Shown piece by piece: positions 1 through 7,768 of a DNA stretch of 18,239 nucleotides. Both the position numbers and the translations under genes were made by a program. The notes below the pieces were generated by a model. The model saw nothing but the letters and a program-made list of their open reading frames with translations, was not told the origin of the DNA and made no database searches. The DNA comes from Candidatus Pelagibacterales bacterium. GTDB lineage: Bacteria; Pseudomonadota; Alphaproteobacteria; Pelagibacterales; AG-422-B15. Numbering within the stretch: the first letter of the stretch is position 1; the number at the start of each line of letters is the position of its first letter. The stretch spans positions 1 to 18,239 of the forward strand of contig JADHQX010000012.1 of the NCBI GenBank assembly GCA_016777745.1. The letters run 5' to 3'.

Positions 1-602
1 ATTGATAAGTTTTGTGGATCAGCAACCTCATCTTTTGTAACTAAATATGGCCCAATAGGTCCAAAGGTATCACAAGATTTTCCTTTCACCCATTGACCTG
101 AATGTTCTAATTGAAAAGCTCTTTCACTTAAATCGTTTACTACGCAGTAACCAGCTATATGATCTTGTGCTTGATCTTCAGAAATATATTTAGCTTCTTT
201 TCCAATGACAACTCCTAGTTCAACTTCCCAATCAGACTTTTGAGAATTTTTTGGGATATGAATATCATCATTAGGTCCTACAATTGCACTTGTGGCTTTA
301 AAAAAAATGATTGGTTCAGGAGGAACTTCCATTCCTGTCTCTTCTGCGTGATCTGAATAATTTAAGCCTATACAAATAATTTTCCCAACACTTTTTTTAC
401 AAACACATGGAGCAATTCCATCATGATTTTGAACAATTTCTAATGAGGAAATATCTGTACTTTTTAGTTCATTTAATTTTTCAACTGTAATATTTTCTGC
501 ATCCCAATCTGTTACTAAACTAGAAGCATCACGTATATTTTTATCAGCATCTAAAATTCCTGGTTTAACTTCTCTACCAATTCTATATCTTAAAGTTTTC
601 AT
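1..602 (-). CDS. Fumarylacetoacetase-family hydrolase, probable 2,4-diketo-3-deoxy-L-fuconate hydrolase (C-terminus off window)
   Basis: This gene is the last readable member of the minus-strand operon; the first 200 codons are present and the rest lies beyond base 1. The start ATG shares one base with the TAA stop of the dehydrogenase upstream (TAATG). Sequence shows an FAH fold: IGLNYSDHAEETG at about 78-90, then WEVELGVV with the acidic metal ligands E126 and E128, and D157 in VVNDLSER. FAH-family enzymes cleave or hydrolyse C-C bonds next to a diketo or enol group using a divalent cation. Directly after a fuconate dehydratase and a keto-deoxy-fuconate dehydrogenase, the expected reaction is hydrolysis of 2,4-diketo-3-deoxy-L-fuconate to pyruvate and L-lactate in the cytoplasm. 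The family call is firm; the substrate is inferred from context. Other FAH members (acylpyruvases, ureidoglycolate lyase-like) cannot be excluded. Confidence 0.85.
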   Translation of the reverse strand, partial: MKTLRYRIGREVKPGILDADKNIRDASSLVTDWDAENITVEKLNELKSTDISSLEIVQNHDGIAPCVCKKSVGKIICIGLNYSDHAEETGMEVPPEPIIFFKATSAIVGPNDDIHIPKNSQKSDWEVELGVVIGKEAKYISEDQAQDHIAGYCVVNDLSERAFQLEHSGQWVKGKSCDTFGPIGPYLVTKDEVADPQNLS

Positions 603-1339
603 TATAAAGTCCACCCTCCATCAATTAAATTTAAAGTACCTGTAACAAAGTCTGACTCATCACTTGCTAAATAAAGTGCAAGGGAAGCTATTTCTTTTGG
701 TTGAGCAAGTCGACCCATAGCTTGCCTTGCTATAAAATCTTCTCTAGCTTTAATTGGATCATCAGCCATATTAACTCTTCCTTGCCACGAAGGAGTTTCG
801 ACAGTCCCAGGTAAAATAGCATTACAGCGTATGCCTTGACTAACATAATCTGCTGCTAATGCTTTCACAAAACCATTCAACGCAGCTTTTGTTGTTCCAT
901 ATATAAATCTATTTGGAACACCCTTGACATTTGAGGCTGCAGAAGAAACAATAATAATATTGCCTTTATTATTTTTTAACATTTTAGGTAATAGATTTTG
1001 AGACATTAGATATGCTGAGTAAATATTAACATTTACCGATCTATAAAATTCATCTGAGTCACAATCCATAATATTGCCATGGTGAACAAATCCCACTGCA
1101 TGAAACAAAACATCTATACTATCAATCGTTGAACAAAAACTCTCCACCTCTGATTTACTAGTAGCATCAACTACTTCAGTTTTTATATTAGGATTTTCCT
1201 TAGAGATTTCATCAAGTTTTTCTTTATTTATATCCAAAGCTATTACTTCGGCTCCTTCATTTGCAAAAGTTAAAGCTGTTGCTCTTCCAATACCTTGAGC
1301 TGCAGCTGTTACAATAATTTTTTTATTTTTTAATCGCAT
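602..1339 (-). CDS. SDR oxidoreductase, probable 2-keto-3-deoxy-L-fuconate dehydrogenase
   Basis: This is a classical short-chain dehydrogenase of normal length (245 aa). The nucleotide-binding loop is TAAAQGIG at 11-18, with Ala in place of the usual second Gly, as in human BDH2/DHRS6. D36 at the end of beta-2 points to NAD+ rather than NADP+. Catalytic S132/S133, Y147 and K151 (Y-x3-K) are present, as is the VHHG segment at 85-88 shared with BDH2-like enzymes. Bacterial members of this branch oxidise 2-keto-3-deoxy-L-fuconate to the 2,4-diketo acid. The gene starts directly after the TAA of the fuconate dehydratase gene with no spacer, and the FAH hydrolase follows with a one-base overlap, so the order matches consecutive pathway steps. 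The substrate is inferred; a hydroxybutyrate-type activity is the main alternative. Confidence 0.88.
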   Translation of the reverse strand: MRLKNKKIIVTAAAQGIGRATALTFANEGAEVIALDINKEKLDEISKENPNIKTEVVDATSKSEVESFCSTIDSIDVLFHAVGFVHHGNIMDCDSDEFYRSVNVNIYSAYLMSQNLLPKMLKNNKGNIIIVSSAASNVKGVPNRFIYGTTKAALNGFVKALAADYVSQGIRCNAILPGTVETPSWQGRVNMADDPIKAREDFIARQAMGRLAQPKEIASLALYLASDESDFVTGTLNLIDGGWTL

Positions 1340-2638
1340 TTAATTATTTCTCCAGTATTCTCCATGTGGATATGAAAACTCAGTAACAGAATTTTCTTTC
1401 ATTTCAATAGAATATCCTAAATCTTGAGGAGGCATATAATTTCCATTATTTATTTTACATGGATATATAAAATGCTCATGAAGACTGTCTTGATATTCAA
1501 CAACTTTATTATCTTTTTCACCATTAATTAAAATGTAATCTATCATGCATAAGTGTTGAACATATTCACATAAACCAACACCTCCTGCATGTGGAAATAC
1601 AGGAACATTAAATTTATGGGCCATAAGCAAAACTGTCAATATTTCATTAATGCTTCCCAACCGGCAACTATCAATTTGACATACATTCATTGCTCCAGAC
1701 TCTAAGAACTGTTTAAACATAATACGTCCACCACATGCCTCACCAGTCGCAAGCCTTACAGACCCAACCTCTTTTTTAATTTTTGCAAAACCCATCACAT
1801 CATCCGGGCTTGTTGGTTCCTCAACAAACAATAAGTTAAATTTTTTATATGCATTTATATGCTCTATTGATTGCTTAACACTCCATTGTTGATTTGCATC
1901 AACCATAATAGAGCAATCCGGACCTATAGTATTTCTAATCAACTCTAATCTTTTTACATCAGCCTCTAAATCCAACCCTACTTTAATTTTAAAGTGCCTC
2001 CATCCCTGAGACATATACTGATTACATAACTCAATGATTTTTTCATCTGAGTAGCCAAGCCAACCAGCAGCAGTTGTATAAGATGGATAACCTTCATTAA
2101 GAACTTTTTGAATTCTGTCTTCTTTAGTTTTTTGACTATCTTGTAAAATTTTATAAGCTTCATCTCTTGATAATGCGTCTTCAATATACTTAAAAGTAAG
2201 CCATTCCATGATGGTATCAGGTTTGCTATCAACAACAAATTGCCATAGAGGTTTTTGATTTTTCTTTGCAATAAGATCCCACAAAGAATTAAATATTGCA
2301 GCCACAGCCATATGAACAACTCCTTTTTCAGGACCTAACCAACGAAGTTGACTGTGATCAACACATTGAAACCAAAGTTTACCAATCTCTTTTTCTAGTT
2401 CATCAAGGGTTTTACCAATAAACAAAGGGAAGAAATGCTTAATACAGTCTGCCACAATGTCATTTCCTTTACCAATTGTAAAAGCGATTCCAAACCCTTT
2501 TAAATTATTGTCTGATGTAAAAACTGTTACATATGTTGCTGAATAATCAGGGTCGGTATGAATAGCATCTGAACCGGTTAGATCTTTTGATGTCGGAAAA
2601 CGAACATCATCAACTGTAAATTTAGTTATTTTGGTCAT
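1340..2638 (-). CDS. fucD: L-fuconate dehydratase-like enzyme (enolase superfamily, FucD/ENOSF1 type)
   Basis: This is a 432-aa enolase-superfamily protein of the mandelate racemase subgroup, with the length and motif order of Xanthomonas FucD (about 440 aa). The K-x-K motif is K217/K219 in HFKIKVG. Metal ligands are D247 (MVDANQ), E273 (VEEPTSPDD) and E300 (GEACGG). The D323/H350 dyad sits in QIDS and FPHAGGVG. The segment YPSYTTAAGWLGYSDEK at 184-200 is typical of FucD. The enzyme should dehydrate L-fuconate to 2-keto-3-deoxy-L-fuconate with Mg2+. A TAG stop separated by three bases precedes it, and the dehydrogenase starts immediately after it. Related sugar acids such as D-arabinonate or L-galactonate could also be substrates. 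All catalytic residues needed are visible, so the enzyme is probably active. Confidence 0.85.
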   Translation of the reverse strand: MTKITKFTVDDVRFPTSKDLTGSDAIHTDPDYSATYVTVFTSDNNLKGFGIAFTIGKGNDIVADCIKHFFPLFIGKTLDELEKEIGKLWFQCVDHSQLRWLGPEKGVVHMAVAAIFNSLWDLIAKKNQKPLWQFVVDSKPDTIMEWLTFKYIEDALSRDEAYKILQDSQKTKEDRIQKVLNEGYPSYTTAAGWLGYSDEKIIELCNQYMSQGWRHFKIKVGLDLEADVKRLELIRNTIGPDCSIMVDANQQWSVKQSIEHINAYKKFNLLFVEEPTSPDDVMGFAKIKKEVGSVRLATGEACGGRIMFKQFLESGAMNVCQIDSCRLGSINEILTVLLMAHKFNVPVFPHAGGVGLCEYVQHLCMIDYILINGEKDNKVVEYQDSLHEHFIYPCKINNGNYMPPQDLGYSIEMKENSVTEFSYPHGEYWRNN

Positions 2639-2641
2639 ATT

Positions 2642-3748
2642 CTAATATTCCTTAAATGTTGAATTATCAATAAAGTCCCAATCAAAATCAATTCCTAATC
2701 CTGGTTTTGTCGGTAAGTGAGCAAGACCATCGTTAACTTTTATAGACTCTTTTAAACCAAAATTAAAATACTCATAAGGAACTAACACTTCAAAAAATTC
2801 TGAATTTTTTATAGCAGCACAACAATGTAAATTCACTAATTCTAAAGGATGATAAATAGCTGTGTGGATTTCACATTGAACACCAAAACTCTCTGCTAAA
2901 TGTGCTGTCTTCATTGTTGCTGTTATACCCCCACTCCACGAAACATCTGCTCGAACCATATCCACAACTCTTGTAGAAATACACTCAGCAACACTATAAG
3001 GATGCTTTGCAATAACTTCTGTACCTATAATAGGTATATCTAATATTCGAGTTAGCTCCCTTAAATTATGAAAGTTTTCATCAAATAATGGTTCCTCGTA
3101 CCAATAGTAATTTAATTTTTCCAGCTCTCTTCCTAATCGTAAAGCTTGCTCAAATGTATAAGGTGCAACGGGGTCACTCATTAACTTAAAATCATCGCCG
3201 ACTGCTTTTCTTGCAGCTTTATGAATTTCTAAATCCAATTCATAATTCCCTGGGGGATGAATTTTATAGGCATTAAATCCTTTATCCTTATATTCCTTTG
3301 CTTCCTTTGCATAATCATCAGGAGTTTTGTAAACAAGAGAACTTCCATAAATTGGTACTTGATCTCGATAAGCTCCTAAGTATTTATAAAGTGGTTGATT
3401 AGCTTGTAAGGCAGAGAGAACCCAGCAATTTATATCAAAGGGGCCATAGCTGTATATCGGAGCATGATTCCACCAACGATCTGCCATACGATATTCATGC
3501 CAATGTTTTTCTCGGTACAATGGATCTCGTCCAATAAAAAATGGTTTAAAAATACTATGAGCGATTTCGCCAGCCATCGCAGCCCCTCTTCCAGCAAAAC
3601 CAAAAGTCGATGTACTTAAACCTTCATCCGTATGAAAAGTAATAACTAAAAACTCTAATTCTGATTTTTTTCCATCACGCATTTCTGAGTCTTTCATGAC
3701 AGGATCTTTGTGTCGACATGCGCGAATTTCAATATCTGTTATTTTCAT
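2642..3748 (-). CDS. Mandelate racemase/muconate lactonizing enzyme family protein with K-x-H motif
   Basis: This is a second enolase-superfamily enzyme (368 aa) in the same operon, clearly divergent from the fuconate dehydratase. The barrel carries K162-I-H164 in place of K-x-K. Putative metal ligands are D192 (LMSDPVAP), E218 (WYEEPLFD) and E244 (GTEVIAKH). D268 and H295 (CEIHTAIYHP) form the C-terminal Asp/His pair. The capping-domain segment normally reading WDIxGK is WVLSALQANQPLY at about 109-121, so the family Asp is missing there. The N-terminal and C-terminal caps are complete. The likely role is dehydration, epimerisation or cycloisomerisation of an acid sugar or lactone; the substrate cannot be read from the sequence. 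The start codon overlaps the CoA-transferase stop by one base (TAATG), with GGAG six bases upstream. Confidence 0.8.
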   Translation of the reverse strand: MKITDIEIRACRHKDPVMKDSEMRDGKKSELEFLVITFHTDEGLSTSTFGFAGRGAAMAGEIAHSIFKPFFIGRDPLYREKHWHEYRMADRWWNHAPIYSYGPFDINCWVLSALQANQPLYKYLGAYRDQVPIYGSSLVYKTPDDYAKEAKEYKDKGFNAYKIHPPGNYELDLEIHKAARKAVGDDFKLMSDPVAPYTFEQALRLGRELEKLNYYWYEEPLFDENFHNLRELTRILDIPIIGTEVIAKHPYSVAECISTRVVDMVRADVSWSGGITATMKTAHLAESFGVQCEIHTAIYHPLELVNLHCCAAIKNSEFFEVLVPYEYFNFGLKESIKVNDGLAHLPTKPGLGIDFDWDFIDNSTFKEY

Positions 3749-4893
3749 TAGAGCTCCATTTCTTTTATAATTTTTTCATTGTCTTGACCTACTTTTGGTG
3801 CCGCTAAGTCTGATTTAAAAATCTCTCCATCAACTCTTATAGGGCACCGTAAGGTTTTTATATCTAAACCATCCAGGCTTTTAATTCTTTGTGTCATATC
3901 TAAGATTTTAAACCCTTCATGCTTTAGCATATTTTCCCAATCTAAAACTTCTGCACACCAGATATCTGCAGGCTCAAGAATATTTAAAATTTCTTGAGTT
4001 GATTGATTTACTACCCAATCACCAATCTGTTTCTTAATTTCATCTCTTTGTGTAAACCATATTTTTTGATCATGTAAATTTTTTAAAAACTCTAAGTCTA
4101 GTAATTCACCAAGTTTAGGAAGGGGCGTCATGGCAATCGCAACATAACTATCTTTTGTTTTATAAATACCATACGGTGCAGATAAATATGCATGCGCATT
4201 ATTGTATTTACTTCTTACGGGCTTTCTATTTCCATCATTAAAATAAGTTGTTAACACTTCAAATTGAAAATCTAACAATGCTTCCACTAAGCTTGTTTCA
4301 ATATGACAACCTTCATTTGTTCGAAACCTTTTTATTACACCAGCTAAAATACCTTCTACTAATGAATGGCCTGCTAGCATATCAGCGACCGCAAGACCCA
4401 TTGGGGTTGGGGCTTCACCTCCATTACCATTTAACCATACGAGGCCAGTTCTTGATTGTGCTAATAAATCTTGACCAGGCAAATCTTTCCATGGACCATT
4501 CGAACCATAACCAGATATTGAACCATACACTATTTGGGGATTAATTTGTTTTACACTTTCATAATCAAGACCAATTTTTTCAATGACACCCGGTCTAAAA
4601 TTTTGAGTAATTATATCAGCCTTGGCAATTAATTTTTTTACTAACTCAAGATCATTGGTATCTTTTAAATTCGCAGAAAAGCTTTCTTTATTGCGATTAA
4701 TTGCATGAAAAAGCGTGCTATCACCTTCTAGGTCAGTATCACTTATGTATAATGTTCTGCATAGATCACCTACCTCAGGTCTTTCTATTTTAATTACTCT
4801 AGCTCCTAAATCAGAAAGTCGAAGACCAGCATATGGTCCCGATAAAAATTGACTAAATTCAAGAACTGTTAATCCTTCAAGCGGTCTTGACAT
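3748..4893 (-). CDS. CaiB/BaiF (family III) CoA-transferase
   Basis: This is a 381-aa family III CoA-transferase. It shows the N-terminal signature GLTVLEFSQFLSGPYAG (7-23), the IKIERPEVGD stretch, the NRNK motif at 66-69, and the catalytic aspartate D142 in GQDLLAQ, the residue that forms the acyl-aspartyl intermediate in formyl-CoA transferase. The protein should move CoA between carboxylic acids in the cytoplasm. The ATG at 4893 is preferred because GAGG lies six bases upstream and the previous gene stops at 4895; a TTG at 4905 in the same frame would add only four residues. The neighbours are two MaoC-like genes and a leaderless binding-protein-like gene, which suggests a CoA-thioester route for an organic acid. 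Donor and acceptor are unknown. It is translationally linked to genes on both sides. Confidence 0.9.
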   Translation of the reverse strand: MSRPLEGLTVLEFSQFLSGPYAGLRLSDLGARVIKIERPEVGDLCRTLYISDTDLEGDSTLFHAINRNKESFSANLKDTNDLELVKKLIAKADIITQNFRPGVIEKIGLDYESVKQINPQIVYGSISGYGSNGPWKDLPGQDLLAQSRTGLVWLNGNGGEAPTPMGLAVADMLAGHSLVEGILAGVIKRFRTNEGCHIETSLVEALLDFQFEVLTTYFNDGNRKPVRSKYNNAHAYLSAPYGIYKTKDSYVAIAMTPLPKLGELLDLEFLKNLHDQKIWFTQRDEIKKQIGDWVVNQSTQEILNILEPADIWCAEVLDWENMLKHEGFKILDMTQRIKSLDGLDIKTLRCPIRVDGEIFKSDLAAPKVGQDNEKIIKEMEL

Positions 4894-4894
4894 A

Positions 4895-6028
4895 TTATTC
4901 CTCAAAGCTTTCTGCGTACATTAATTTTAGTTTATTGATGACATTAATTTCATTTACATTTGATTGTAAATATTCATTTATAATATTTCCACTTTCATCT
5001 TGAAATTTCATATAGCCATTATGTCTTGGTCTTACCCAGGCTTGGTCAAGCGTTATTCTAGTGTTCTTAAAAAAATTATTAGTTTCTGAATTTATAGTAG
5101 TGTTTTCCCATGCATCAGAGTTACCGGGTTGCCCCCCATTAGTATAAAAAATAGTTTGCTGACATTCTGACCCTGCTATCCAATAACTATATTCTAAAGC
5201 TAAATCTTTATTCTTACTTTTATTCGATATTGCAATACCAGTACCACCCAAATGAGTTCCATATGGTCCTTTACCTGTTAGATCAATAACATTTTCATAT
5301 GTTAATAAATTTTTTCTATAACCAGTCCTAGAATAATTTGAAAAACCATATGTGTATGGAGAGTAATAAAAATCATTATGCTCAGATAAAATTTCAGCAG
5401 TCTTAATTGGGTCCATATCAAAACACTCACTAGGTAAATACTGTGATATCTGTTTCATCATTTGTAAAACTTTGATCCCTGAGTCCCTTTGAATAAAGTT
5501 TTTATCATTAGGTTCAAATTCCTCAGTTATATTATTGTAGATGCTATAAAAACTACTTATTGCATGTACTGGTTTTAATGGCCAAATAACTCTTTTGTTT
5601 TGAGAAAGCTTAAAAAGCTCTTCCCAAGATATTGGAAGTGACTTAATTAAATCACTCCTGAAGCAACTAACCTGAGTAGCAGCATCTAATGCTAATGCCC
5701 ATTGATGACCATCTATATTATAGCTTTGATGAGACAGGCCCACAGATTGTTTTTGTAATAATTCTAATTCATTATTATATTTTTCAATATCAAAATTCTG
5801 TAATAGACCTTTCGCAGAAACTTCGCCAACATGAGGGTAATCAATTACCATTAAATCGTATTCTTCAACCATTTGTTCTATTGGCCTATCAGCAAAAGCT
5901 TGAAGTGATCTTTTATCCCACTCAATAGAAACTTCATTGTTATGTCTTTCAGCAAACACTTTACTTGTTGCAATCATAGGATCATATCCTCTTGAGTGAT
6001 CCCAGGTCATACCTTTTAATCTGATCAT
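4895..6028 (-). CDS. Leaderless extracellular solute-binding-protein-like protein
   Basis: This 377-aa protein resembles bacterial ABC solute-binding proteins of the sugar/oligosaccharide type in overall length and in its C-terminal motifs ([20 protein letters not shown] at about 277-296, then TNGGQPG). It has no signal peptide: translation begins [18 protein letters not shown] and the first 20 residues contain no hydrophobic core, so the product should stay in the cytoplasm. The MTWDH-RGYDP segment at 7-17 looks like a family hallmark and could line a ligand pocket. The start ATG overlaps the MaoC gene stop by four bases (ATGA), which argues for coupled translation and for the short N-terminus being genuine. 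No permease or ATPase adjoins it; its partners are CoA-transferase and MaoC genes. A ligand-binding or enzyme-assisting role is inferred and the true function is unknown. Confidence 0.75.
   Translation of the reverse strand: MIRLKGMTWDHSRGYDPMIATSKVFAERHNNEVSIEWDKRSLQAFADRPIEQMVEEYDLMVIDYPHVGEVSAKGLLQNFDIEKYNNELELLQKQSVGLSHQSYNIDGHQWALALDAATQVSCFRSDLIKSLPISWEELFKLSQNKRVIWPLKPVHAISSFYSIYNNITEEFEPNDKNFIQRDSGIKVLQMMKQISQYLPSECFDMDPIKTAEILSEHNDFYYSPYTYGFSNYSRTGYRKNLLTYENVIDLTGKGPYGTHLGGTGIAISNKSKNKDLALEYSYWIAGSECQQTIFYTNGGQPGNSDAWENTTINSETNNFFKNTRITLDQAWVRPRHNGYMKFQDESGNIINEYLQSNVNEINVINKLKLMYAESFEE
4900..4903 (-). promoter_or_regulatory. Ribosome binding site fixing the CoA-transferase start
   Basis: On the minus strand GAGG is followed by six bases (AATAAT) and then the ATG at 4893. 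The site lies inside the last codons of the upstream gene. It supports ATG 4893 over the in-frame TTG at 4905, and it implies that the CoA-transferase is translated from the shared operon message. Confidence 0.6.
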
Positions 6029-6588
6029 TTCTTTTCAAATTTATTTTTAAAATCTTCAGGTTTTTTATAGAGAACAGAATGGAGATGTTCACAGTAGAGA
6101 ACAATCTCACCTTCTCCTTTAAATACTTCATAGCTTGTTCTTACTAATCCCATTTTTTCATATTTAGGTTTTTTTTCCATATTTTTTCTGATGGTATAAA
6201 TTGTATCACCAATAAATACTGGTTTGATAAATCTTAAGCGATCGTAACCGTAACTAAAAGAGTTTACACAGTTAGTTGCAACTAGTCCTAACCCATAAGA
6301 AAAAACCATAGCTCCTGCAACTAATCTTTTTTTAAACAAACCTTCATTTTTTGCAAAATGCTCATCTCCAACATATGGGTGCATATCCAAAACCATTCCA
6401 TTAAATTGCATCGCCTCTCCTTCAGATATAGTTCTTCTTAGCGATCTTATTTTATGATCTAAAATAACATCCTCATAAAACCAATTTTCTGAATTCCAAA
6501 CAGGGATATTACTATGATCTTCAGGCATATCTTTAGGATACGTAGACTCTGTTCCAACTGTATTTTTATATTTAAAATCTTTATTCAT
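6025..6588 (-). CDS. MaoC-like hot-dog protein lacking the catalytic His
   Basis: This 187-aa MaoC/R-specific hydratase-like protein is the first gene of the large minus-strand operon. The family active-site region (S-G-D-x-N-P-x-H-x-D) reads [16 protein letters not shown]68 is in place, but the position five residues later, where the catalytic His belongs, is V73. The later [20 protein letters not shown] segment (111-130) is closely matched by the divergent MaoC gene at 6651. It carries about 35 residues of N-terminal sequence before the hot-dog domain. No Shine-Dalgarno is visible before the ATG. MaoC proteins hydrate enoyl-CoA or dehydrate 3-hydroxyacyl-CoA. With the His replaced, this one may be a non-catalytic partner subunit, or it may use another residue such as H70. 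Family assignment is firm and activity is uncertain. Confidence 0.82.
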   Translation of the reverse strand: MNKDFKYKNTVGTESTYPKDMPEDHSNIPVWNSENWFYEDVILDHKIRSLRRTISEGEAMQFNGMVLDMHPYVGDEHFAKNEGLFKKRLVAGAMVFSYGLGLVATNCVNSFSYGYDRLRFIKPVFIGDTIYTIRKNMEKKPKYEKMGLVRTSYEVFKGEGEIVLYCEHLHSVLYKKPEDFKNKFEKK

Positions 6589-6650
6589 ATTTAAAATTAT
6601 GCTACTTTATTATTTATAAATTTTTAATTCAATAAAAATAACGAGGGTTT
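6589..6650. promoter_or_regulatory. Divergent promoter region between the two MaoC genes
   Basis: These 62 AT-rich bases separate two divergent starts, so promoters for both directions must lie in or near them. On the minus strand CATAAT (6596-6601) is a near-consensus -10 ending seven bases before the ATG at 6588, which would give a leaderless message; no good -35 is at the proper distance. On the plus strand GAGGG at 6643-6647 lies three bases before ATG 6651 and can serve as a ribosome binding site. No clear operator dyad was found. Confidence 0.45.
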
Positions 6651-7100
6651 ATGGTAGAAATTGAACAATTCTTCGAAGATTACGAGGTCGGATATATACG
6701 AACAACTATGGGAAGGACAATTACTGAAACAGACATTGTGACACACGCAATGCACTCAGGAGATTTTTATCCTCACCACACAGATGCAGAGTTTGCAAAA
6801 AAAGGACCATTTGGTCAACGCATTGCTCAATTTAGTTGCACATTTTCAATTGGCATAGCTCTTACCGCATCTATTGTTAATAAAAGAGCTTTCACTTATG
6901 GTTTTGAAAGACTACGTTTTCCAAATCCAGTTTTCATTGGAGATACAATTCATACCAAAGTGACAATTAAAGAAAAAAAAGATGATCCAAAAAGACCTCA
7001 ATATGGTCAAGTAAATGAAGCTTGTGAGATTTTGAATCAAAATGATAAGTGTGTTTGCTATTCTGAGCATATTTTGCTGGTTGAAAGAAAAAAAGTTTAA
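6651..7100 (+). CDS. MaoC-family (R)-specific hydratase/dehydratase with intact active site
   Basis: This 149-aa single hot-dog protein has the MaoC active-site motif HSGDFYPHHTDAEFA, with D38 and H43 at the canonical five-residue spacing. The second conserved block [20 protein letters not shown] (81-100) matches the neighbouring divergent MaoC-like protein almost residue for residue, so the two are paralogues. Family members act as dimers and add water to trans-2-enoyl-CoA or remove it from 3-hydroxyacyl-CoA. A plausible arrangement is a heterodimer in which this protein supplies the catalytic Asp/His. GAGGG just upstream supports the chosen ATG. The stop codon overlaps the convergent aldolase gene stop by four bases. 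Substrate unknown; it presumably serves the same CoA pathway as the CaiB-type transferase. Confidence 0.88.
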   Translation: MVEIEQFFEDYEVGYIRTTMGRTITETDIVTHAMHSGDFYPHHTDAEFAKKGPFGQRIAQFSCTFSIGIALTASIVNKRAFTYGFERLRFPNPVFIGDTIHTKVTIKEKKDDPKRPQYGQVNEACEILNQNDKCVCYSEHILLVERKKV

Positions 7101-7768
7101 AAAGCGCTATACTTTAAATACGCTTCCTGAGGATCCATTCCTTCACGAATAGATTTTCTTACTTTTGATTCAGTATTCATAAGTAATTCAGATTTTTCTA
7201 GTATGTCTAAAATATTGCTCTCAGGAATTATTACAACACCATCAATATCTGCCATTACGTAATCATTGTTATTTATAATTACATCTCCAATTGTAATTTG
7301 TTCTTCGAGTACATCAGGTTTCCAGTAACCAACTACATCTTTTGGCGTATTGAATTTTGACCATACAGGAAAATTTATATTATTTATGAATTCAACATCT
7401 CTGCATCCGCCATCCGCTATATAACCACGTATATTTTTTTTTAAAAGATATTCAGCAGAAAGTTCACCCATGAAAGCAGCAATATTATCATTAGGTTGAC
7501 AGATTAATATTTTATCTGAAGGTGCTTTTGATAACATACCCGTCCAAGCTAATAATGTTTCATGATGAGTATAAGAGGTATTTGCACTTCCTTGAATGGT
7601 AAAAATTTGGCCACCTATCTTATGTTCTGGTTTCAAAGCTTTAATTGATGGATCTAAAACAAAATTTTTAAAACCTGCATCACGCATTACATCATGAATG
7701 ACACTACTAAAACATTTAGTTAATCTATCTGAAATAGAATGTGATTTACTAAATTTTTGATCCATCAT
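7097..7768 (-). CDS. RraA-family protein, probable 4-hydroxy-4-methyl-2-oxoglutarate-type aldolase
   Basis: This 223-aa protein has the RraA/HMG aldolase fold signatures: GELSAE at 101-106, ADGGCRD at 118-124 with R123 and D124, and [11 protein letters not shown] at 172-182. In class II HMG/CHA aldolases the Arg binds pyruvate and the Asp coordinates the metal. RNase-E regulators (true RraA) are usually shorter (about 160 aa), so an aldolase or decarboxylase acting on a 2-oxo-4-hydroxy acid is more likely. It is the last gene of the transporter operon. The ATG at 7768 overlaps the ATPase stop as ATGA; a second ATG follows immediately at 7765, so the product may begin at either Met. It could release pyruvate from a product of the imported sugar. 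Substrate not determined. Confidence 0.82.
   Translation of the reverse strand: MMDQKFSKSHSISDRLTKCFSSVIHDVMRDAGFKNFVLDPSIKALKPEHKIGGQIFTIQGSANTSYTHHETLLAWTGMLSKAPSDKILICQPNDNIAAFMGELSAEYLLKKNIRGYIADGGCRDVEFINNINFPVWSKFNTPKDVVGYWKPDVLEEQITIGDVIINNNDYVMADIDGVVIIPESNILDILEKSELLMNTESKVRKSIREGMDPQEAYLKYSAF

Noticed and set aside
1978..2319. Second minus-strand open frame inside the fuconate dehydratase gene
   Set aside because: It is an out-of-frame shadow of a gene whose catalytic residues are intact, and its Leu/Lys/Ile-rich product matches nothing.
4248..4544. Open frame on the plus strand inside the CoA-transferase gene
   Set aside because: The minus-strand frame has clear family motifs across the same bases; the plus-strand product is Leu/His-rich and has no promoter or ribosome binding site.
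4894..4905. TTG start four codons upstream of the CoA-transferase ATG
   Set aside because: The ATG at 4893 has a correctly spaced GAGG, and the family N-terminus normally begins just before the GLTVLEF motif.
7102..7125. AAGCG/CGCTT hairpin after the plus-strand MaoC gene as a terminator
   Set aside because: Five-base arms with a 14-base loop and no T tract; it is inside the aldolase coding sequence.
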